A DNA stretch of 59,369 nt from Flavobacteriaceae bacterium (GCA_009693635.1 SHWW01000003.1:1-59369), one strand, 5' to 3'. Shown: positions 9,058-18,270, counted from the stretch's first letter. Numbers and translations are program-made. The notes: generated by a model from the sequence alone, not told the origin.

Positions 9058-9143
9058 TGCTTTGTAATTGCGGTTAAAAGTACAAAATATTTATTTTCTA
9101 GTGGGTTTTTTTACAAACAGACAATTCTTTATTAAAACACTTC

Positions 9144-9173
9144 TTGGAACTTCAGAAAAAAGAACTATTTTTA
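9144..9173 (+). promoter_or_regulatory. recA: Putative recA promoter
   Basis: TTG at 9144-9146 and TATTTTTA at 9166-9173 are 19 bases apart, close to the Bacteroidota consensus (last base A instead of G). The chosen recA ATG is 32 bases downstream. I saw no obvious LexA-type palindrome here. Confidence 0.5.
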
Positions 9174-9204
9174 CTAAAAATAAGTGAAACTAAATAAAGT
9201 AAAG

Positions 9205-10230
9205 ATGAGTTCGGACAAAGAAAAAGCAAATCCAGAAAAAGAAGCCAAGTTAAAAGCCCTTCAACTTACATTAGATAAATTAGATAAAACCTACGGAAAG
9301 GGAACCGTAATGAAAATGGGCGATAAAGCAGTTGAAGAAGTGGAAACGATCTCTTCGGGTTCTTTAGGGCTCGATTTAGCATTAGGAGTAAATGGTTATC
9401 CAAGAGGAAGAGTTATAGAAATATATGGGCCAGAATCATCGGGAAAAACAACCTTAACATTGCACGCAATTGCAGAAGCTCAAAAAGCAGGAGGAATTGC
9501 AGCTTTTATTGATGCAGAACACGCTTTTGACAGAACTTATGCAGAAAAATTAGGGGTTGACATTGAAAATTTAATCATTTCGCAACCTGATAATGGGGAA
9601 CAAGCACTTGAAATTGCGGAGAATTTAATTCGTTCTGGCGCAATTGATATTGTAGTAATTGACTCCGTTGCTGCTTTGACTCCAAAAAGTGAAATTGAAG
9701 GTGAAATGGGTGATTCAAAAATGGGATTACATGCCCGTTTGATGTCACAAGCCTTAAGAAAATTAACTGGAACTATTAGCAAAACAAATTGTACAGTTTT
9801 CTTTATTAATCAGTTGAGAGAAAAAATTGGAGTTATGTTTGGTAATCCAGAAACAACTACAGGAGGAAATGCCTTGAAGTTTTATGCTTCTGTAAGGTTG
9901 GATATTAGACGTTCTACTCAAATAAAAGATGGCGACAATGTTATTGGTAATAGAACAAAAGTGAAAGTCGTAAAAAATAAAGTGGCGCCGCCTTTTAAAG
10001 TAGCAGAATTTGACATTATGTACGGTGAAGGAATATCTAAAACCGGCGAAATATTGGATTTAGCAGTTGAGTTTGAAATTATCAAAAAAGCAGGTTCTTG
10101 GTTCAGTTTTGGAGAAACAAAATTAGGACAGGGTCGCGATGCGGTAAAATTGTTAATCAAAGACAATCCTGAAATGGCAGAGGAATTGGAACAAAAAATT
10201 AAAGATAGAATTAAAGAAAATAACCCTTAA
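9205..10230 (+). CDS. recA: Recombinase RecA
   Basis: The 341-residue protein has Walker [10 protein letters not shown] (75-83), Walker [15 protein letters not shown], the L1 and L2 DNA-binding loops (L2 as [21 protein letters not shown]) and the usual C-terminal domain. RecA catalyses strand exchange in homologous recombination and promotes the SOS response. The frame is open to a GTG at 9184, but I use the ATG at 9205 ([20 protein letters not shown]) because this is the conserved start and the preceding seven codons look like leader. A terminator hairpin follows at 10237. Confidence 0.98.
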   Translation: MSSDKEKANPEKEAKLKALQLTLDKLDKTYGKGTVMKMGDKAVEEVETISSGSLGLDLALGVNGYPRGRVIEIYGPESSGKTTLTLHAIAEAQKAGGIAAFIDAEHAFDRTYAEKLGVDIENLIISQPDNGEQALEIAENLIRSGAIDIVVIDSVAALTPKSEIEGEMGDSKMGLHARLMSQALRKLTGTISKTNCTVFFINQLREKIGVMFGNPETTTGGNALKFYASVRLDIRRSTQIKDGDNVIGNRTKVKVVKNKVAPPFKVAEFDIMYGEGISKTGEILDLAVEFEIIKKAGSWFSFGETKLGQGRDAVKLLIKDNPEMAEELEQKIKDRIKENNP

Positions 10231-10236
10231 ATTCAG

Positions 10237-10265
10237 AAACTGTTCAAGAAATTGAGCAGTTTTTT
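10237..10265 (+). terminator. Intrinsic terminator after recA
   Basis: AAACTGTTC (10237-10245) pairs with GAGCAGTTT (10254-10262), 9 bp with one G-T wobble and an 8-base loop, followed by a T run. It ends the recA transcript before the convergent acyltransferase gene. Confidence 0.75.
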
Positions 10266-11013
10266 ATTTGTTATATTCTAAAAGCTGCTTGTGAATTATT
10301 AACCAAGCACACTCTTTAACTTCTCGAATTTCTTTTTTGTTTTCAATCTTTTTTCCAGTTGTATAAATAAAAGGATGAACTTTTGTTCTCATAATTCCGA
10401 GACTTCCACTGAAAAAAGTATAGGACATTCTTTTTTTGTTATCTGCAAAAGTTATTGGCACAATTGGAATTTGATGTTCAATTGCCAATCGAAACGCACC
10501 ATCTTTGAAATCGTCCAAGATAATAGATTCATCAGAGGGAACTCCGCCTTCAGGAAAAATACAAATACTCAATCCTTGATTTAATCTTTTTTGAGCCCGA
10601 TTAAAAACTTCCATTCGGCTTCTCGAACTACTCCTATCAACTAAAATACAAGTGCGTTTGTAAAAAAACCCGAATAATGGGATCTTTGATAATTCTTTTT
10701 TTCCAACAAATACAAACGGATATTTTGAAACCACAAGCATCAACATAATATCCGTCATTGAGGTGTGATTGGCAACCAGCATATAACTTTTATTTACTTC
10801 CATTTCTTGCTCCCGTTCAATTTTATAATAAAAACCAGTTCCGAAAAGAATTATTTTCGCCCAAATTCTAGCCATTATAAAAAAATAAGGGTACCACTTT
10901 TCTTTGAGTATAGAAATTACAAGAAATGGGGACATTATAATGATAGGAATCCCTATAATTATGTAAAACCAAATCCGCCAAAGAAGAAAAAAAATGTTTT
11001 TTATTAATTTCAT
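10264..11013 (-). CDS. Lysophospholipid acyltransferase family protein (PlsC-like)
   Basis: The 249-residue protein has a strongly hydrophobic N-terminus (two helices before residue 45), then ANHTSMTD (H83, D88), FPEGG near 170 and the VPITFADNKK strand of the PlsC fold. It probably acylates lysophosphatidate or a related lysolipid. I start at the ATG at 11013 (MKLIKNIFFLLWRIW); a further upstream ATG at 11031 would add six residues. It is convergent with recA and divergent from trpS. The other PlsC at 8323 has the more canonical FPEGTRS, so this one may prefer another acceptor. Confidence 0.88.
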   Translation of the reverse strand: MKLIKNIFFLLWRIWFYIIIGIPIIIMSPFLVISILKEKWYPYFFIMARIWAKIILFGTGFYYKIEREQEMEVNKSYMLVANHTSMTDIMLMLVVSKYPFVFVGKKELSKIPLFGFFYKRTCILVDRSSSRSRMEVFNRAQKRLNQGLSICIFPEGGVPSDESIILDDFKDGAFRLAIEHQIPIVPITFADNKKRMSYTFFSGSLGIMRTKVHPFIYTTGKKIENKKEIREVKECAWLIIHKQLLEYNK

Positions 11014-11058
11014 ATCATCAAAAATACACAATTAGCTATTATTTTTAATACAAAGGGT

Positions 11059-11066
11059 TAACTTTG
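11059..11066 (+). promoter_or_regulatory. trpS: Probable -7 element of trpS
   Basis: TAACTTTG matches TAnnTTTG exactly and ends 17 bases before the trpS ATG. No TTG at the ideal distance is evident, so only the -7 box is claimed. Confidence 0.4.
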
Positions 11067-11083
11067 CAATAAATAAAAAAACA

Positions 11084-12064
11084 ATGTCAAAGATTTTAAC
11101 AGGCATACAAAGCACAGGAACCCCGCATTTAGGGAATTTATTGGGGGCAATAATTCCGGCGATTGAATTGTCGAATAAACCTGAACACGAATCATTCCTT
11201 TTTATTGCCGATTTACATTCTATCACTCAAATAAAAGACAGCGCAACTTTAAGAGCAAATACATATAGCACTGCTGCTGTATGGCTGGCGTGTGGATTGA
11301 ACGCCAAAAAGGTAATTTTTTATCGTCAATCTGATGTGCCACAAACGGCAGAATTATCTTGGTATTTGAGTTGCTTTTTCCCTTTTCAAAGATTGACATT
11401 AGCACATTCTTTCAAAGATAAGGCAGATCGTTTAGAGGATGTAAATGCAGGATTATTTTCTTACCCAATGCTTATGGCAGCTGATATTTTGTTGTATGAT
11501 GCCGAATTTGTGCCTGTTGGAAAAGATCAATTGCAGCACATTGAAATTACTCGAGATGTTGCGGCTCGTTTTAATCATCAAATGGGGGAAACTTTCGTTT
11601 TGCCAGAATCGTATATTCAAGAAGACACCAAATATGTTCCTGGAACGAATGGTGGAAAAATGAGTAAATCTGCGAATAATATCATCAATATATTTTTAGA
11701 TGACAAGACTTTACGAAAACAAATTATGGGAATTGAAAGTGATAGCACTCCTTTAGAAGCACCCAAAAATACTGAAACGTGTAATATTTTTGCCATTTAT
11801 AAATTATTAGCCAATGAGAATCAAATCGAAAAAATGATTTCTAATTATGCTAATGCAACCGCTGATTATGGTTATGGTCACGCCAAACAAGACTTGTTTG
11901 AATTAATTATCGTGAAATTTAAAACCGAGCGTGAGAAATACAATTACTATATGAATAATTTGCCAAAAATTGATCACGAATTATTTCAAGGTGCCGAAAA
12001 AGCCAAAGCTATTGCTAATGGCGTTTTGCAAAAAGTCAGAGAAAAATTAGGGTTTAGTGTCTAA
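11084..12064 (+). CDS. trpS: Tryptophanyl-tRNA synthetase
   Basis: Class I synthetase of 326 residues. The HIGH-type signature is HLGN (15-18) after TGIQSTGTP, the KMSKS loop is GGKMSKSANN near 192-201, and the tryptophan/adenylate pocket segment ADILLYDAEFVPVGKDQLQH is intact. It charges tRNA(Trp). It ends tail-to-tail with dprA, the two stop codons overlapping within 12061-12064. No anomalies. Confidence 0.97.
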   Translation: MSKILTGIQSTGTPHLGNLLGAIIPAIELSNKPEHESFLFIADLHSITQIKDSATLRANTYSTAAVWLACGLNAKKVIFYRQSDVPQTAELSWYLSCFFPFQRLTLAHSFKDKADRLEDVNAGLFSYPMLMAADILLYDAEFVPVGKDQLQHIEITRDVAARFNHQMGETFVLPESYIQEDTKYVPGTNGGKMSKSANNIINIFLDDKTLRKQIMGIESDSTPLEAPKNTETCNIFAIYKLLANENQIEKMISNYANATADYGYGHAKQDLFELIIVKFKTEREKYNYYMNNLPKIDHELFQGAEKAKAIANGVLQKVREKLGFSV

Positions 12065-13182
12065 ATTGCTTCAAATAATTTTCCTGGTAAAGGACGAATA
12101 GCCCCTTTTAATTCCATATTTAATAAAATGCTGGATATTTTATAAATTGGGAAATCACATTCTAATGCAATAATATCAAGGATTTTCTTCCCTGATTTTA
12201 GAAGGTAATCGTATATTTTTTGTTCGTCATTTTCCAAAGTCACAAATAATTGTTTTTGAACTGTTTTTTTACCATTGCGAGAATTCGAAGCAATTCCTTC
12301 AATGTCCCAATTTAAAATATATACAATATCCGCTGCGCTTGTCAGCAAATTAGCTCTTTGAGTTTTAATTAAATTATTACATCCTTGACTGAATTTATCG
12401 GATGTTCTTCCTGGAACTGCAAAAACATCCCGATTGTAATCATTGGCTAAATTTGCAGTGATTAAAGAACCGCCCTTATCAGCAGATTCAATGACAATTG
12501 TAGCTTCTGACATTCCAGCAACAATTCGATTTCGTTTTACAAAATTTTCTTTTTCAGGATTGGTCCCACTCCAAAATTCAGTCATAAAACCGCCATTTTT
12601 TCGCATTTTTTCAACATATTTTTTATGAACACTTGGATAAATTTGGTCTAAACCGTGAGCAACTACTCCAATAGTTTGTAAATCGTGTTCCATTGCGGCT
12701 TGATGCGCAACGATATCAACGCCATAAGCAAAACCACTTACGATTATTGGATTTAAAGGCGCTAAATCGGAAATTAATTTTTTACAGAATTCGGTTCCGT
12801 AAGAAGTAATTTGCCGTGTTCCAACAATACTAATTATTTTTCTTGTTTTTAAATCAATATTTCCTGAAGTGAATAATAAAAGCGGGCCGTCAATACAATG
12901 TTTTAAATGTTCAGGATAGTTATCGTCTTGAAAAAAAGCAACATTGATTTCGTTATTTTTTATAAATTTTAATTCTGCTTCCGCTTTTTCAAAAATGGTT
13001 TTATTTTTTAACTTGGAAAGTAAAATAATACCAATTCCATCAATTGAAGATAATTGTGACGACTTGGTTTTGAAAATAGCTTCAGCATTTCCGCAGTGGG
13101 AAAGTAGTTTTTTTGCAACAATATCGCCAACTCCTTCTACTTTTTGTAAGGCCAATAGGTATAATAATTCATTTTCGTTCAT
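12061..13182 (-). CDS. dprA: DNA-processing protein DprA
   Basis: DprA loads RecA on incoming single-stranded DNA during transformation and is widespread even in bacteria not known to be competent. The 373-residue protein shows an N-terminal helix-hairpin-helix/SAM-like region (LQKVEGVGDIVAKKLLSHCG), the Rossmann-like core (SIVGTRQITSYG, SGFAYGVDIVAHQAA, VVAHGLDQIYPS, GGSLITANLANDYNRDVFAVPG) and a C-terminal winged helix (ISSILLNMELKGAIRPLPGK). I start at the ATG at 13182 (MNENELLYLLALQ); the frame is open to 13212. It overlaps trpS tail-to-tail. Confidence 0.95.
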   Translation of the reverse strand: MNENELLYLLALQKVEGVGDIVAKKLLSHCGNAEAIFKTKSSQLSSIDGIGIILLSKLKNKTIFEKAEAELKFIKNNEINVAFFQDDNYPEHLKHCIDGPLLLFTSGNIDLKTRKIISIVGTRQITSYGTEFCKKLISDLAPLNPIIVSGFAYGVDIVAHQAAMEHDLQTIGVVAHGLDQIYPSVHKKYVEKMRKNGGFMTEFWSGTNPEKENFVKRNRIVAGMSEATIVIESADKGGSLITANLANDYNRDVFAVPGRTSDKFSQGCNNLIKTQRANLLTSAADIVYILNWDIEGIASNSRNGKKTVQKQLFVTLENDEQKIYDYLLKSGKKILDIIALECDFPIYKISSILLNMELKGAIRPLPGKLFEAI

Positions 13183-13250
13183 GGCAAATATTTGAAATTG
13201 AAATGTATGCATTTTTTTGTAAATTGTTAATAAAAAACGGGAATAAAATT

Positions 13251-13279
13251 TTGATAACTATTTTGATTGTATAACTTTG
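13251..13279 (+). promoter_or_regulatory. Strong promoter, predicted near-leaderless transcript
   Basis: TTG at 13251-13253 (preceded by more T) and TAACTTTG at 13272-13279 are 18 bases apart, an exact Bacteroidota promoter. The ATG of the SPOR protein starts only 5 bases after the -7 element, so the transcript would begin at or within a few bases of the start codon. Confidence 0.65.
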
Positions 13280-13284
13280 TTAAT

Positions 13285-14220
13285 ATGAATATAGAACTTT
13301 ATATCTCTCAGCTTTTATATCGGTATCAATGTGTTACGATTCCCGGCTTTGGTGCTTTTTTGACCGAAATTCAATCGGCCCAATGTCACGAAAATACGAA
13401 TGGATTCTATCCGCCTAAGAAATTGATTTCATTCAATTCCTTTTTAAAAAATAATGATGGATTATTAGCAAATCATATTGCCCAGAACGAGAAAAGCACT
13501 TATGAAACTGCAGTTGCCTCCATCGAAATTGAAGTTGCAAAGTGGAAAAATGAATTGCAATTTGAAAACACAATTGCATTAAAAAATATTGGGGAACTTT
13601 CATTAAATTCAGAAAAAAATATTATTTTTTCTCCTTTTGAACAACCTAATTATTTGTCACATTCTTTTGGTTTAAGTTCAATAATTGCTCCTGTAATTAA
13701 AAGAGAAGTGCTTCAACATGTTTTTGAAACTTTTGAAGATAATGAAGTTATTCAATTGATTGCTGAGAAAAATCAAGGACGCACCTATTTAAAATATGCA
13801 GCAATTATAGTTTTATCGTTGTCGTTTTCGGGAATTATGGGCATTAAATTATATGAAGATAAAGTTGCCGCTGATACTTTATTTGTAGAAAAAGTAGTGC
13901 AAGAACAAGTACAAAATAAAATTCAAAAAGCTACATTTTTTATTGAAAGTCCATTACCAACTGTAACTTTAACAGTTAAGGAAGAAAAAATGCCTTACCA
14001 CGTTGTTGCTGGTTCATTTAGAGTCGAAGAAAATGCAGAAAGAATATATCAAAAATTACGTAAAGAAGGATTTAAAGCAAGAAGATTAACTCCAAATAAT
14101 CACGGCTTATTTCCTGTACTTTATGGGAGTTATTCAACATTTGAAGAAGCACAAAAGGAAAGAGTCAAAATACGAAAAACTCAAAATCCAGATGCCTGGT
14201 TGTTAATTGATGAAATATAA
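13285..14220 (+). CDS. HU-CCDC81 and SPOR domain membrane protein
   Basis: The N-terminal 130 residues (MNIELYISQLLYRYQCVTIP, then GFGAFLTE) are the bacterial HU-CCDC81 pair of HU-like domains. One transmembrane helix lies near 171-190 (YAAIIVLSLSFSGIMGIKLY). The C-terminus (about 232-311, YHVVAGSFRVEENAERIYQK) is a SPOR domain, which binds glycan strands stripped of stem peptides at division sites. The architecture places the HU-like half in the cytoplasm and SPOR in the periplasm, suggesting a link between nucleoid or division proteins and the septal wall; that is inference. The start was chosen because family members begin here; the frame extends only to a TTG at 13267. Confidence 0.9.
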   Translation: MNIELYISQLLYRYQCVTIPGFGAFLTEIQSAQCHENTNGFYPPKKLISFNSFLKNNDGLLANHIAQNEKSTYETAVASIEIEVAKWKNELQFENTIALKNIGELSLNSEKNIIFSPFEQPNYLSHSFGLSSIIAPVIKREVLQHVFETFEDNEVIQLIAEKNQGRTYLKYAAIIVLSLSFSGIMGIKLYEDKVAADTLFVEKVVQEQVQNKIQKATFFIESPLPTVTLTVKEEKMPYHVVAGSFRVEENAERIYQKLRKEGFKARRLTPNNHGLFPVLYGSYSTFEEAQKERVKIRKTQNPDAWLLIDEI

Positions 14221-14222
14221 AT

Positions 14223-14251
14223 AAAAAATCCCAATATTAACCGGATTTTTT
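14223..14251 (+). terminator. Intrinsic terminator after the SPOR gene
   Basis: AAAAAATCC (14223-14231) and GGATTTTTT (14243-14251) form a perfect 9-bp stem around an 11-base loop, immediately after the stop codon at 14220. Confidence 0.75.
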
Positions 14252-14263
14252 ATGTGGCGTAAG

Positions 14264-14271
14264 TACCTTTG
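14264..14271 (+). promoter_or_regulatory. Probable -7 element of the thioesterase gene
   Basis: TACCTTTG fits TAnnTTTG and ends 11 bases before the ATG at 14283, again implying a very short leader. The terminator hairpin occupies the -33 region, and no clear TTG is seen. Confidence 0.4.
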
Positions 14272-14282
14272 TAAAAAAAATC

Positions 14283-14792
14283 ATGCAACCAAAACACCCT
14301 TCAGAGTCTTTGACCGTTTTAACCGATTTGGTTTTACCGAGTGAGACAAATCCGTTAAACAATCTTTTCGGGGGAGAATTATTAGCAAGAATGGATAGAG
14401 CCGCAAGCATTTCAGCTCGAAGACATTCCCGAAGAATTGCTGTTACAGCCTCAGTAAATCACGTTGCGTTTAATAGAGCAATCCCTCTTGGAAGCGTAGT
14501 TACAGTTGAAGCCAAAGTTTCCAGAAGTTTCAAAAGTTCTATGGAAATTTATATAGATGTTTGGATTGAAGACCGTGAAACCGGAATTAGAAGTAAAGCT
14601 AATGAAGCTATTTATACTTTTGTTGCTGTTGATGATTCTGGACGACCTGTTGAAGTACCCTCAATTATCCCTGAAACAGAATTAGAAAAAGTTCGTTTTG
14701 ATGCTGCTTTGAGAAGAAAACAATTAAGTTTAGTGTTGGCTGGAAAAATGAGTCCTAACGAAGCTACTGAATTAAAAGCGTTGTTTATCTAA
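14283..14792 (+). CDS. Acyl-CoA thioesterase (hotdog fold, YciA/BACH type)
   Basis: Single hotdog domain of 169 residues. The conserved N-[LF]-FGGE core is visible as NPLNNLFGGELLARMDRAAS, followed by VTASVNHVAFNRAIPLGSVV and the RSKANEAIYTFVAVDD strand. The family hydrolyses acyl-CoA to free acid and CoA. It is probably monocistronic: a terminator lies upstream and the next gene is convergent. A G9 tract follows the stop codon at 14799-14807. Chain-length preference cannot be told. Confidence 0.92.
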   Translation: MQPKHPSESLTVLTDLVLPSETNPLNNLFGGELLARMDRAASISARRHSRRIAVTASVNHVAFNRAIPLGSVVTVEAKVSRSFKSSMEIYIDVWIEDRETGIRSKANEAIYTFVAVDDSGRPVEVPSIIPETELEKVRFDAALRRKQLSLVLAGKMSPNEATELKALFI

Positions 14793-14817
14793 AATAAAGG
14801 GGGGGGGAGAGAGGGCG

Positions 14818-16122
14818 TCAATGACTTGATAGCCATCCGATTGGGTTAAAATATGTTGTGTTTTGAGAAATTGTGAATTTTATAATTGTTTTTCCATTAT
14901 CGCCATTGGTTCTAACTCTTCCAATAGTTTGTTTTATAAAAACTTTATCTCCTTTACTAACAGAAACCGAGCTCAAATTTTGATACACTGTGAAAAAATC
15001 TCCGTGTTGAATCATAACCGTTGTATTTACAGGCGAGAAAACCATAACGCTAGTTACAATTCCTCCAAAAACAGCTCTTGCATTTGCCCCTTTCTCGGTT
15101 TCAATATCTACGCCGCTATTTTTTATTGTTAAAGATTTAAATTCAGGATGCGCGTGTTCGCCATAAGCAGAATAAACGCTTGCTTTTTCAACAGGCCATG
15201 GCAATCTTCCTTTATTGGCTTTAAAATTATCTGCAATGATTTTTCCTTCTGTTGTTAAAACAATTTTTGAAGAAGATTCTATTGCTTTTGTTTCAGCAAC
15301 AACTGCTTCCTTGGTTGGAATTTTGGTATTGCTAGGAGATGCTTTTCTATTTGCATCTGCTGCTCTTTTATTGGCTTCCGCTGCTTTTCTATTGGCTTCC
15401 GCAATAGCTTCCCTAATTAATCTTTCTATTTTTTGATCGATAGCTCTTGTTTCTTGTTGCTTTTTCTTGATTTCAGCAATAATTTTCTTCTTATCTTTTT
15501 TAATAGAATTTACTAAAATTTCTTGCTCTTTTTTTTCTTTCTGAAGCGCCAAACGCTCTTTTTCATTTTCTTCAATCAGTTTTTGTTTGGCGGTTTTTTG
15601 AACTACTAATTTTCCGTTAAAAACAGTAAGCTCCTCAGATTTGGCTTTTATTTCAAATCCTTGGGTTTTTCTGTAACTTGCATATTGCTTCATATATTGT
15701 GCTCTTTTATATGCTTGCAAGAAATTTTCTGACGACAACAAAAACATCGCACGACTTTGTTCGGATCGACTTTTATATGATTTAACAATCATTCCAGCAT
15801 AATCTTCTTTAAGAATTTCTAATTCTCTTTTGAGTCGATTTATTTGCAACTGATTAATATACATATCATTACTAAGCAATTTGGTTTGTTTTTCTGTAGT
15901 ATTAATTAATTTTTCTTTAAGTTTTATTTTACTTGACTGAATTACAATTATCTTAGCAACTGATTTTTCTTTTTTCTTGGTTTCTTGAAGCAATTCTTCA
16001 TTTTCTTGAATTTCTCTTTGGATTTGAGCCTTACGTTCTTCCAATTTTTGTTGCTGATCTTCCTGACCACAAATGGAAGAAGTCATAAAGATAATTAATA
16101 AACTAAAGATAAATTTTGACAT
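14818..16122 (-). CDS. EnvC-like murein hydrolase activator with degenerate LytM domain
   Basis: After a signal peptide (MSKFIFSLLIIFMTSSICG) come about 240 residues of coiled coil (QKLEERKAQIQREIQENEE onward), a low-complexity Ala/Asn/Lys linker (repeats of EANRKA/DANRKA) and a C-terminal LytM/M23 domain from about 310. The LytM metal ligands are partly lost: the usual H in HxGxDI is S (NSGVDIE) and the HxH motif is replaced by IIKF. This pattern fits EnvC-type proteins, which activate amidases at the septum rather than cut peptidoglycan. It is the last gene of the minus-strand envelope operon, 23 bases after the DUF4292 lipoprotein. The ATG at 16122 was preferred over one at 16143 because it starts the signal peptide. 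Confidence 0.9.
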   Translation of the reverse strand: MSKFIFSLLIIFMTSSICGQEDQQQKLEERKAQIQREIQENEELLQETKKKEKSVAKIIVIQSSKIKLKEKLINTTEKQTKLLSNDMYINQLQINRLKRELEILKEDYAGMIVKSYKSRSEQSRAMFLLSSENFLQAYKRAQYMKQYASYRKTQGFEIKAKSEELTVFNGKLVVQKTAKQKLIEENEKERLALQKEKKEQEILVNSIKKDKKKIIAEIKKKQQETRAIDQKIERLIREAIAEANRKAAEANKRAADANRKASPSNTKIPTKEAVVAETKAIESSSKIVLTTEGKIIADNFKANKGRLPWPVEKASVYSAYGEHAHPEFKSLTIKNSGVDIETEKGANARAVFGGIVTSVMVFSPVNTTVMIQHGDFFTVYQNLSSVSVSKGDKVFIKQTIGRVRTNGDNGKTIIKFTISQNTTYFNPIGWLSSH

Positions 16123-16145
16123 ATTGGAGCTATATTTATGCAAAT

Positions 16146-16916
16146 CTAATTAATAAAAACTCGTTTGTACGATTCTGGAACAGAATACGGAAAAGAAAGG
16201 TCTTCATTAAAAGAAACTGAATTATAATTGATATTAATATTTGTTTTCCCTGAGTTTTGAATGGCTTCAATGGAGATTCGCAGGGGCAAGAATGCTCCCG
16301 AAGCTTCTTTGCGTTCGGGATAACTCACTAGCAACATTCGGCCTTGAGCTGATTGTGAAATCTCTTGTTTTTTAACCAAAAAATTATCAGTTCCCAAGTA
16401 GAATATCTTATTAATTCCAGTATTAGAATTAGTTGATAATTTATATAATTTATCTTCTAAAGTGGTAACGTACTTTCCAATTTTCAAATCATCAAATGAT
16501 TCTCCAATTAGCATATTTTGAACCTTATGAAAATCTAAATCGGTCCCCAACCATTGGCTTAAAGCGGCATAATTTCCTTCGAAATAACTCCTATTTATTT
16601 TCTCATAATATTTAACTTTGTCTGGCGTGATTAAAGCTTTCGCCATTGTAATTCCAAGAAAACGAATACTAATTAATATTTTTTCATCTTTCTTAAGTTT
16701 AATTTCTGCCGTTACATTTTGCGATTGTTTATCGTCTTTATAACTCGCACTCGATTTGATATATAAAGTAGAAAAACTCATTTTATCATTGTAATGGTTT
16801 TCTATTATTTTTTCAGACGTTAGCTTCTTATTAGCAACGATTTCTGCAACCAAATTCCTTTTGGCAGTACAAGAAAACAAAGCTAAAATTGAAGCTAAAC
16901 CAATATATTTTTTCAT
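16146..16916 (-). CDS. DUF4292 lipoprotein
   Basis: The 256-residue protein begins with a lipoprotein signal ending ALFSC. The rest (TLYIKSSASYKDDKQSQNVTA, IRFLGITMAKALITPDKVKYYE and NININYNSVSFNEDLSFPYS) resembles DUF4292, a family distantly like LolA/LolB lipoprotein carriers. A role in outer-membrane assembly is possible but unproved. Its ATG overlaps the stop codon of the TPR gene by one base (TAATG arrangement), so the two are translationally coupled. It is followed by the EnvC-like gene. Confidence 0.82.
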   Translation of the reverse strand: MKKYIGLASILALFSCTAKRNLVAEIVANKKLTSEKIIENHYNDKMSFSTLYIKSSASYKDDKQSQNVTAEIKLKKDEKILISIRFLGITMAKALITPDKVKYYEKINRSYFEGNYAALSQWLGTDLDFHKVQNMLIGESFDDLKIGKYVTTLEDKLYKLSTNSNTGINKIFYLGTDNFLVKKQEISQSAQGRMLLVSYPERKEASGAFLPLRISIEAIQNSGKTNININYNSVSFNEDLSFPYSVPESYKRVFIN

Positions 16917-18262
16917 TATTTTTTTTGTTTTAAAGCATTTTCAGCTTTAGTGAAATAAAATTCTTTCTTCTTCAAATCACCTAATCCATTGAAGGATTCT
17001 CCTAATTGTATGTCGAAATTTATTTCCAATTCTGGATTCTCAATTATAAAATCCAATCCTGTTTCAAGTATTTCTTTTGCTTTTTTAAATGCTCCTTTTT
17101 GATTTAATGCCAATCCTGAGTAGTAATAAAACTGCGGTTGTGTTGGATAAATTTGTAACAAGGCATCCGTTTTCTTTTCTATAACGTCATATTGACCTTT
17201 TTCAGTATAACATTCTAATAAAAGTAATGCCGTTTCTATATCATCTCGGTTTTTATGGGTTTGCATTTCATAGAATCGTATGGCTTTGTCCCAGTTTTTT
17301 TTATTGTGATAGAATTTTCCTAATTCTTTAGCAACTTGAACGGCTTTATCGTCTTCAAAGTAAGAAACTGCTTTTTCTAAATTTCCATCAAATTGTGGTT
17401 TGTTACTTATAAATAGAATGAATTCATTCAATATTCTATGTTTGATTTTGCTATCAATTTTTGGACTTCCCAAAACAAAATTCATTGCTTTTACAACATT
17501 TTCCCCTTCATTATTATTTAAATATAATTCAAACAAACTCACTTGTGCCCAATCAGAATTTGGAATTGCAATTTCTAATTTCTTAGCAATTTCCTGTGCT
17601 TTTTCTTCTTGGTTGTTTTCATTGTATAAAAAAATCAAGGAAACATAATTCGATTCTTCCTTCGGATTTTTCTTGATTTGTTCCAATAAATTAATGCGCT
17701 CCGAACTCTGATATTTTGGATCACGAAGAATTTGGGCTTTATAATTCTCTCGTAATTCCAATTTCCCAACGGCATCGTTCAACTCATTTATCAAATCCAA
17801 TGCTTTGTCAAATTGTTGTGTATTCATATACAATGAAACCAATTCTTCTTTGTATTCTTTTTTGTATTGAACCAATTTTAGCACAATTGGAATTGCTTTT
17901 TCAAAATCTTTGGTTTCGTAACAAACATCGTACATTCCAACCCAAAACCATCTGTTTTTAGAATCAATTTTTGTAGCACTCTCAAAAGAATTGTATGCTT
18001 TTTTATATTCCTTTTGTGCTAAATAATTTTTTCCTAATTCAAAATAAATTGTGGAATTTTCGGGTTGAATTTTGAGACATTTTTCTAATTCAACAATGGC
18101 TTTATCATAATTTTCAATTCCTTTTTGTTTTAAAGATTCAAAGAATGAATCTTGAAAATCGTCTTTTGCCAACGCAACATCTTCGGGCTCAATTTGCGCC
18201 AAAAGCGAAGTTGAATTGTAAAGCAAAAGATAAAAAAGGAATATAAAAACTGACTTTTTCAT
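16916..18262 (-). CDS. Exported tetratricopeptide-repeat protein
   Basis: A signal peptide (about 1-22) is followed by a solenoid of TPR units, clear at 35-125 (AIVELEKCLKIQPENSTIYF, YKKAYNSFESATKIDSKNRW, FEKAIPIVLKLVQ) and 310-445. Length is 448 residues. TPR proteins scaffold protein complexes; here the partners are unknown, but the fixed position between a nucleotidyltransferase and a DUF4292 lipoprotein points to a cell-envelope role. Nine bases separate it from the upstream nucleotidyltransferase gene. Confidence 0.85.
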   Translation of the reverse strand: MKKSVFIFLFYLLLYNSTSLLAQIEPEDVALAKDDFQDSFFESLKQKGIENYDKAIVELEKCLKIQPENSTIYFELGKNYLAQKEYKKAYNSFESATKIDSKNRWFWVGMYDVCYETKDFEKAIPIVLKLVQYKKEYKEELVSLYMNTQQFDKALDLINELNDAVGKLELRENYKAQILRDPKYQSSERINLLEQIKKNPKEESNYVSLIFLYNENNQEEKAQEIAKKLEIAIPNSDWAQVSLFELYLNNNEGENVVKAMNFVLGSPKIDSKIKHRILNEFILFISNKPQFDGNLEKAVSYFEDDKAVQVAKELGKFYHNKKNWDKAIRFYEMQTHKNRDDIETALLLLECYTEKGQYDVIEKKTDALLQIYPTQPQFYYYSGLALNQKGAFKKAKEILETGLDFIIENPELEINFDIQLGESFNGLGDLKKKEFYFTKAENALKQKK

Positions 18263-18270
18263 TTTTTTAT

